From positions 1-64,000 of the forward strand of contig NZ_JARUBH010000009.1 in the NCBI RefSeq assembly GCF_029626105.1: a DNA stretch of 64,000 nucleotides. Direction: 5' to 3'. This document shows positions 59,997 through 64,000 of this stretch, one piece after another. The DNA comes from Solwaraspora sp. WMMD792 (GTDB lineage Bacteria > Actinomycetota > Actinomycetes > Mycobacteriales > Micromonosporaceae). The notes under the pieces were generated by a model. That model was not told where the DNA came from, searched no databases, and saw only the letters and a list, made by a program, of their open reading frames with translations. Made by a program: the position numbers and the translations under genes. Every line of letters begins with the position of its first letter. Position 1 is the first letter of the stretch.

Positions 59997-62900
59997 ATGT
60001 CTGCGAGTCGTGCTGTTCACCGTCGGCGTCGCTTGAGGACAGCGGGGACGTTCGTTCGGTGGCGGCGGTGGGCTGGTGGGGTCGCGGTGGTGGTCGCGGC
60101 GCTGGTGGGGTTGTCGTCGTCGGTGCCGCCGGGTGCGGTGCCGGCGGACGGTGAGTTCCCGGTGGGGTGGTTGTCGTCGTGGTTCACCGGTCGGTCGGGG
60201 TGGTTGCCGTGGGGCGGGCCGGCGGTGGAGTTGCCGGCGGCGCGGGTCGGTGACGGTGCCGGTTCGGGTGGGTATGTGGGGTCGGCGGCGACGCGGGCGT
60301 CGGGTGGGGCGGGTTCGGCGCAGCGGTTGGTGAACGGTCTGTCGGGGTATGCCGGGGAGCCGGTGGTGGGCGAGTCGGTGTCGCCGGTGACGGTGGGCCG
60401 GTTCGATCCGGAGTCGAGTGTGCGGGACGCGGTGGCGTCGGGGGCGAATGCCGACGTGTACGCCAATGCGGATGGTTCGACGACGGCGGAGTTGAGTACG
60501 GGGCGGGTCAACTACGAGGCGGCGGATGGTTCGTGGCGGCCGGTGGATTCGACTCTGGTGCGTCGGGGTGACCGGTGGGTGGTGACGGAGAACTCGCTGG
60601 GTGTGTCGCTGGCGGAGACTTCTGTAGGCGGCTCGTTGGTGGAGTTGTCGTTGCCGGGTGGCGGTTCGGTGGGCTGGGGTCTGGCTGGTGCGGCGGCGGT
60701 GGTGCCGGCGGTCGACGGCAGGACGGCCACGTATCCGGAGGTGTTCGCGGACACCGATCTGGAGGTGGTGGCGCGGCCGGACGGGGTGAAGCAGGGGCTG
60801 GTGCTGGCGTCGCCGCAGGCCGGGTCGGAGTGGGTGTTTCCGCTGACGCTGGACGGTGTGTCGGTCCGGTCCGGTGACGGTGGGTCGGTCGATGTGGTCG
60901 ACGACGCCGGGTCGGTGGTGGCGTCGATCCCGCCGGCGGTCATGCAGGATTCGTCGGTCGATCCGGAAACAGGGCTGCCGGCGCGGTCGCCGGCGGTGGC
61001 GATGGAGCTGGTGGAGGTCGACGGTGCCCCGGCGCTGAAGCTGGTGGCCGACCGGGAGTGGTTGACGGATCCGGCGCGGGTGTTCCCGGCGCGGGCGGAC
61101 GTGGGCGCGCTGATCTCGACGAGCGGGGACGTGTTCGTCGACACCGATCCGGACACCGGCCCGGCCGTGCAGAACGGTGACCGTCTCGCGATCGGTAACC
61201 GGGACGGCGTCCTGTCCCGGACGTTTCTCAAGTTCACCATCCCAGCGGAGTTTGCGAAGTCGGGCTGGTTCATCTCCTCGGCGAACCTGCGGCTGTACCT
61301 GAACTACCGGGCGAGGTGTGACGTCCAGCGGGTCAAGGTCGGGCTGGTCGAGGAGGAGTGGACGGTCGGTGATCTGCGGACCGCAGCCCATCCGGGGCCG
61401 AAGATCGATCTGGGGCCGAACCACTACAGGTACTACACCGACAACGGGCGGGCGTGTGAGAACCCGAACGCGAATCCGTCCGTCGGCCAGTGGGTCGAGG
61501 TCGACGTCCGGGACCTGATCTCGGGCTGGGCGCTCGGTCAGCCGAATCTTGGTCTGGCGCTGTTGGACGAGGAGGACTTGTCTGCGGCGGCGGCGGCCTT
61601 GTTCGCCTCGGCGAACTATGCCGGTGGTGACTACGCGCCGCGGTTGCAGCTGACCTTGTCGAACAATCTGCCGCCGCAGGTGGACCAGCGAGCGCCGGCC
61701 CACGGTGCGGTGGTGTCGACGTTGACACCCCGGTTGTATGTGCGCGGCCGCGATTTCGACGAGTCCGGCACCGTGCGCTACAAGGTCTGGATCTACGACA
61801 GCGCCGGGACCCTCATCCACGTCAACGAGGGCACCAAGTCGTACTACGACGTCCCGGTCGGGTTGTTGGAGACGAACAAGCAGTACTCGTGGGCGGTTCA
61901 GCCGTTCGACGGGGCTGTCTACGGCGCCCGCTATCCGAAGTACGTGTTCTACACGCGGATGTCGCAGCCGGCGTTGGGGTCACGGCTGGTGCAGAACCCA
62001 GGGGTGGGCTATCACCCGGAGATCGGCAACTACACGTCGGCGGTGACGGACGCGCAGGTGGCGGGGGTGGGGCCGGCGTTGGAGATCGCCCGGTCGTACA
62101 ACACTCTGGACACCCGGCGGTCGGGGGCGTTCGGGCAGGGCTGGTCGAGTCTGTTGGACGCGCGGGTGACCGAGCGGACGAACTCGGCGGGTGCGGTGCT
62201 GGGTGTGGTGGTGCGGTATCCGGACGGGTCGGAGGCGGTGTTCGGGCCGGGGTCGGACGGGTCGTTCGTGGCGCCGTCGGGGCGGTACGAGGTGCTGACC
62301 GCAGTGAAGTCCGGTTCGTCGGTGACCGGGTACCGGTTGACCGTCAAGCACGGGACGACGTACGTGTTCTCCCGCGCGGCCGGGGGTGGCGCGTTCAAGG
62401 TCACGTCGGTGACGGACGCCAACGACCAGACCTTGACGTTGACGTACAACGGCAGTGGGCTGGTGTCGAAGTTGACCAGCGCGTCGGGGCGGTCGTTGGC
62501 GTTGACCTGGGCGGGGACGGCGAGTCCGTCGGTCGGGTCGCATGTGACGAAGGTGACGACGGACGCGCCGACCGCCGGTGGCAGTGGCTACGTGTGGACG
62601 TACACGTACGGCAACCATGACCGGTTGACTAAGGTGTGTCCGCCGACGGCGTCGTGTACCACGTACACCTGGGGTAACAGCGCCAACCAGGGGGCGAACG
62701 CGGTGCTGAATCATGCGCCGTCGTCGTTCTGGCGGTTGAACGAACCTTCCGGGTCGACCCTGGCGGCCAGCAGCGTGCTGGACAACGGCGGCACCGACGT
62801 GGCGTTCTACGAGGGTACGACGCCGGGCCCGACACCGGGGGCGTGGCCGGGATCGACGTCGACGTCGACGGCCTTCGACGGCACGTCGTCGCGGGTGCGG

Positions 62901-64000
62901 CTGCCCAGCGGGCTGGTCAACGACAGCGCGTACCAGTCGGTCAGTCTGTGGTTCCGGACGGGGACGGCGTCCCAGGCGGGGGTGTTGTTCTCGTACCAGC
63001 ATGATCCGATCTCGGACGGTACGACGTCGCGCAACTACACGCCGTCGATCTATGTCGGGTCGAGTGGGAAGTTGCACGCGAAGTTCTATGACGGCAACTC
63101 GACGACGATGCAGTCGTCCGGTCGGGTGGACGACGGGCAGTGGCATCACGTGGTGCTGGCCGGGGCCGGCTCGAGTCAGTCGCTGTATGTGGACGGGCTC
63201 CGGCACGCGGGCCGCAACGGCCTGATCGAGATGTTCGACGCGGGTGGGTCGGCGCATGAGTACGTGGGTGCCGGTTTCGTCGGCGGGAACTGGCCGGACC
63301 AGCCGCATCATGGTTCGCCGAACTACCACGGGCATGCGAACTTCTTCGACGGGCAGATCGCCGATGTGGCGTTCTTCGACCGGACGTTGACCTCGGCCGA
63401 GGTCACTGAGATCAACGCGACGGCGCGGGGTCAGAGCCGGCAGTTGTCGAAGGTGACCAGCCAGGAAGGTCGGGTACTGGCGTCGTTGTCGATGGATTCG
63501 GTGACGGGGAAGCTGGCGTCGGTGACCGACAGCAACGGTGGGACCTGGGCGTTGGGGACGCCGCGGGTGGCGGGGACGAGCGGGGTGTACGCGGCGGCGG
63601 TGCTGGGGTCCGCGCCGACGGACTACTGGCGGTTGCGGGATGAGGCCGGTGTTCAGGCGGTCAACGAGACCTGGCAGACCACCGCGACGTTCAGTTCGGT
63701 GACGTTGGGGGCGGCGGGTCCGTTCGCGGACGGCACGGCGGTGTCGTTCGACGGGTCATCGTCGCTGGTGTCGGTGCCGGGGGAGCGGTTGGCGCCGGCC
63801 GGGACGCGGTCGCAGGAGCTGTGGTTCAGGACCACTGGTACCGGCGATGTGCTGGCGGGAGCGCAGGACGCGGCGGTGGACGGGACGCCGTCGGTGGGAT
63901 CGCCGGTGTTGTGGATCGACTCCGACGGCCGGTTGCGGGGGCTGTCGGCGTCGGTGGATCCGACCGGGCCGTTGACGTCGGGGCTCGCCGGCAAGTGTGC
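59997..64000 (+). CDS. Secreted YD-repeat/RHS-type protein with DNRLRE and LamG domains, 3' end missing
   Basis: The frame starts at ATG 59997 (MSASRAVHRRRRLRTAGTFV) after GAAGAGG and is open for 1,334 codons to the window edge. A signal peptide covers ~25-50 (GGVAVVVAALVGLSSSVPPG). A DNRLRE-type beta domain lies at ~370-560 ('SRTFLKFTIPAEFAKSGWFI', 'VGLVEEEWTVGDLR', 'WVEVDVRDLISGWALG'). RHS start elements follow at ~680-860 ('VGPALEIARSYNTLDTRRSG', 'FGQGWSSLLDARV', 'YPDGSEAVFGPG', 'VTSVTDANDQTLTLTYNGSG'), then LamG modules at ~907-1142 ('HAPSSFWRLNEPSGSTL', 'SVSLWFRTGTAS', 'QWHHVVLAG') and from ~1200. Toxin tip and cognate immunity gene, if any, lie beyond the window. Codon use is unusually rich in GGT/GTG/TCG. 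Confidence 0.85.
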   Translation, partial: MSASRAVHRRRRLRTAGTFVRWRRWAGGVAVVVAALVGLSSSVPPGAVPADGEFPVGWLSSWFTGRSGWLPWGGPAVELPAARVGDGAGSGGYVGSAATRASGGAGSAQRLVNGLSGYAGEPVVGESVSPVTVGRFDPESSVRDAVASGANADVYANADGSTTAELSTGRVNYEAADGSWRPVDSTLVRRGDRWVVTENSLGVSLAETSVGGSLVELSLPGGGSVGWGLAGAAAVVPAVDGRTATYPEVFADTDLEVVARPDGVKQGLVLASPQAGSEWVFPLTLDGVSVRSGDGGSVDVVDDAGSVVASIPPAVMQDSSVDPETGLPARSPAVAMELVEVDGAPALKLVADREWLTDPARVFPARADVGALISTSGDVFVDTDPDTGPAVQNGDRLAIGNRDGVLSRTFLKFTIPAEFAKSGWFISSANLRLYLNYRARCDVQRVKVGLVEEEWTVGDLRTAAHPGPKIDLGPNHYRYYTDNGRACENPNANPSVGQWVEVDVRDLISGWALGQPNLGLALLDEEDLSAAAAALFASANYAGGDYAPRLQLTLSNNLPPQVDQRAPAHGAVVSTLTPRLYVRGRDFDESGTVRYKVWIYDSAGTLIHVNEGTKSYYDVPVGLLETNKQYSWAVQPFDGAVYGARYPKYVFYTRMSQPALGSRLVQNPGVGYHPEIGNYTSAVTDAQVAGVGPALEIARSYNTLDTRRSGAFGQGWSSLLDARVTERTNSAGAVLGVVVRYPDGSEAVFGPGSDGSFVAPSGRYEVLTAVKSGSSVTGYRLTVKHGTTYVFSRAAGGGAFKVTSVTDANDQTLTLTYNGSGLVSKLTSASGRSLALTWAGTASPSVGSHVTKVTTDAPTAGGSGYVWTYTYGNHDRLTKVCPPTASCTTYTWGNSANQGANAVLNHAPSSFWRLNEPSGSTLAASSVLDNGGTDVAFYEGTTPGPTPGAWPGSTSTSTAFDGTSSRVRLPSGLVNDSAYQSVSLWFRTGTASQAGVLFSYQHDPISDGTTSRNYTPSIYVGSSGKLHAKFYDGNSTTMQSSGRVDDGQWHHVVLAGAGSSQSLYVDGLRHAGRNGLIEMFDAGGSAHEYVGAGFVGGNWPDQPHHGSPNYHGHANFFDGQIADVAFFDRTLTSAEVTEINATARGQSRQLSKVTSQEGRVLASLSMDSVTGKLASVTDSNGGTWALGTPRVAGTSGVYAAAVLGSAPTDYWRLRDEAGVQAVNETWQTTATFSSVTLGAAGPFADGTAVSFDGSSSLVSVPGERLAPAGTRSQELWFRTTGTGDVLAGAQDAAVDGTPSVGSPVLWIDSDGRLRGLSASVDPTGPLTSGLAGKC

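Overview
The window is high-GC actinobacterial DNA. Gene content and protein style point to the family Micromonosporaceae (Micromonospora or a close relative): the aldehyde dehydrogenase / deoC / upp / phosphomannomutase neighbourhood, GuaB1, SCO6745-like and Stealth proteins. The taxon is an inference; no rRNA or tRNA gene was seen.

Layout. (1) Positions 1-2589 are host chromosome: the start of an aldehyde dehydrogenase gene, deoC, and a GT4 glycosyltransferase whose last codons overlap the start of a truncated upp. (2) Positions 2590-37601 are a ~35.0 kb apparently complete siphophage-like prophage, bounded by an 11-bp direct repeat (2579-2589 and 37602-37612). It recombined inside the first codons of host upp. 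The native upp start was left behind at the left end, and the prophage now supplies the promoter, start codon and first codons of the functional upp at the right end. (3) Positions 37602-51971 are host: upp, a NUDIX hydrolase, a Stealth-family protein, a phosphohexomutase, a Ser/Thr kinase, an M20 hydrolase, a DUF4349 lipoprotein, an MBL-fold hydrolase, two conserved actinobacterial proteins, a GGCT-like protein and an LpdA-type flavoprotein. (4) Positions 51972-54566 hold an XRE-TPR regulator and a three-gene cassette that is a second copy of one carried inside the prophage. (5) Positions 54838-58282 are an ATP-grasp / alpha-E / transglutaminase operon, followed by GuaB1. (6) From 59997 to the window end runs a large secreted YD-repeat protein with LamG modules, cut by the window edge.

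Prophage organisation, in transcription order from the right end: a serine integrase; two divergent XRE regulators with an operator-rich gap; a long early operon of small proteins joined mostly by 4-nt NTGA overlaps; an HNH/TerS/TerL/portal/MuF/scaffold/capsid packaging and head block; a nitroreductase-like and a Stealth-like cargo gene placed between capsid and connectors; the tail block, including a DUF4082-PKD-DUF3168 fusion and a frameshift-type chaperone pair; and lysis genes (amidase, holin-like proteins). The left end carries probable lysogenic cargo on the other strand: a GntR regulator with a palindromic operator, five translationally coupled small genes and a lipoprotein.

The most unusual signals are the prophage takeover of the upp 5' end through a 16-bp divergent promoter, the duplicated small-gene cassette with its conserved leader (one mobile copy and one chromosomal copy, each beside a different regulator), and the enzyme pair inside the head operon.
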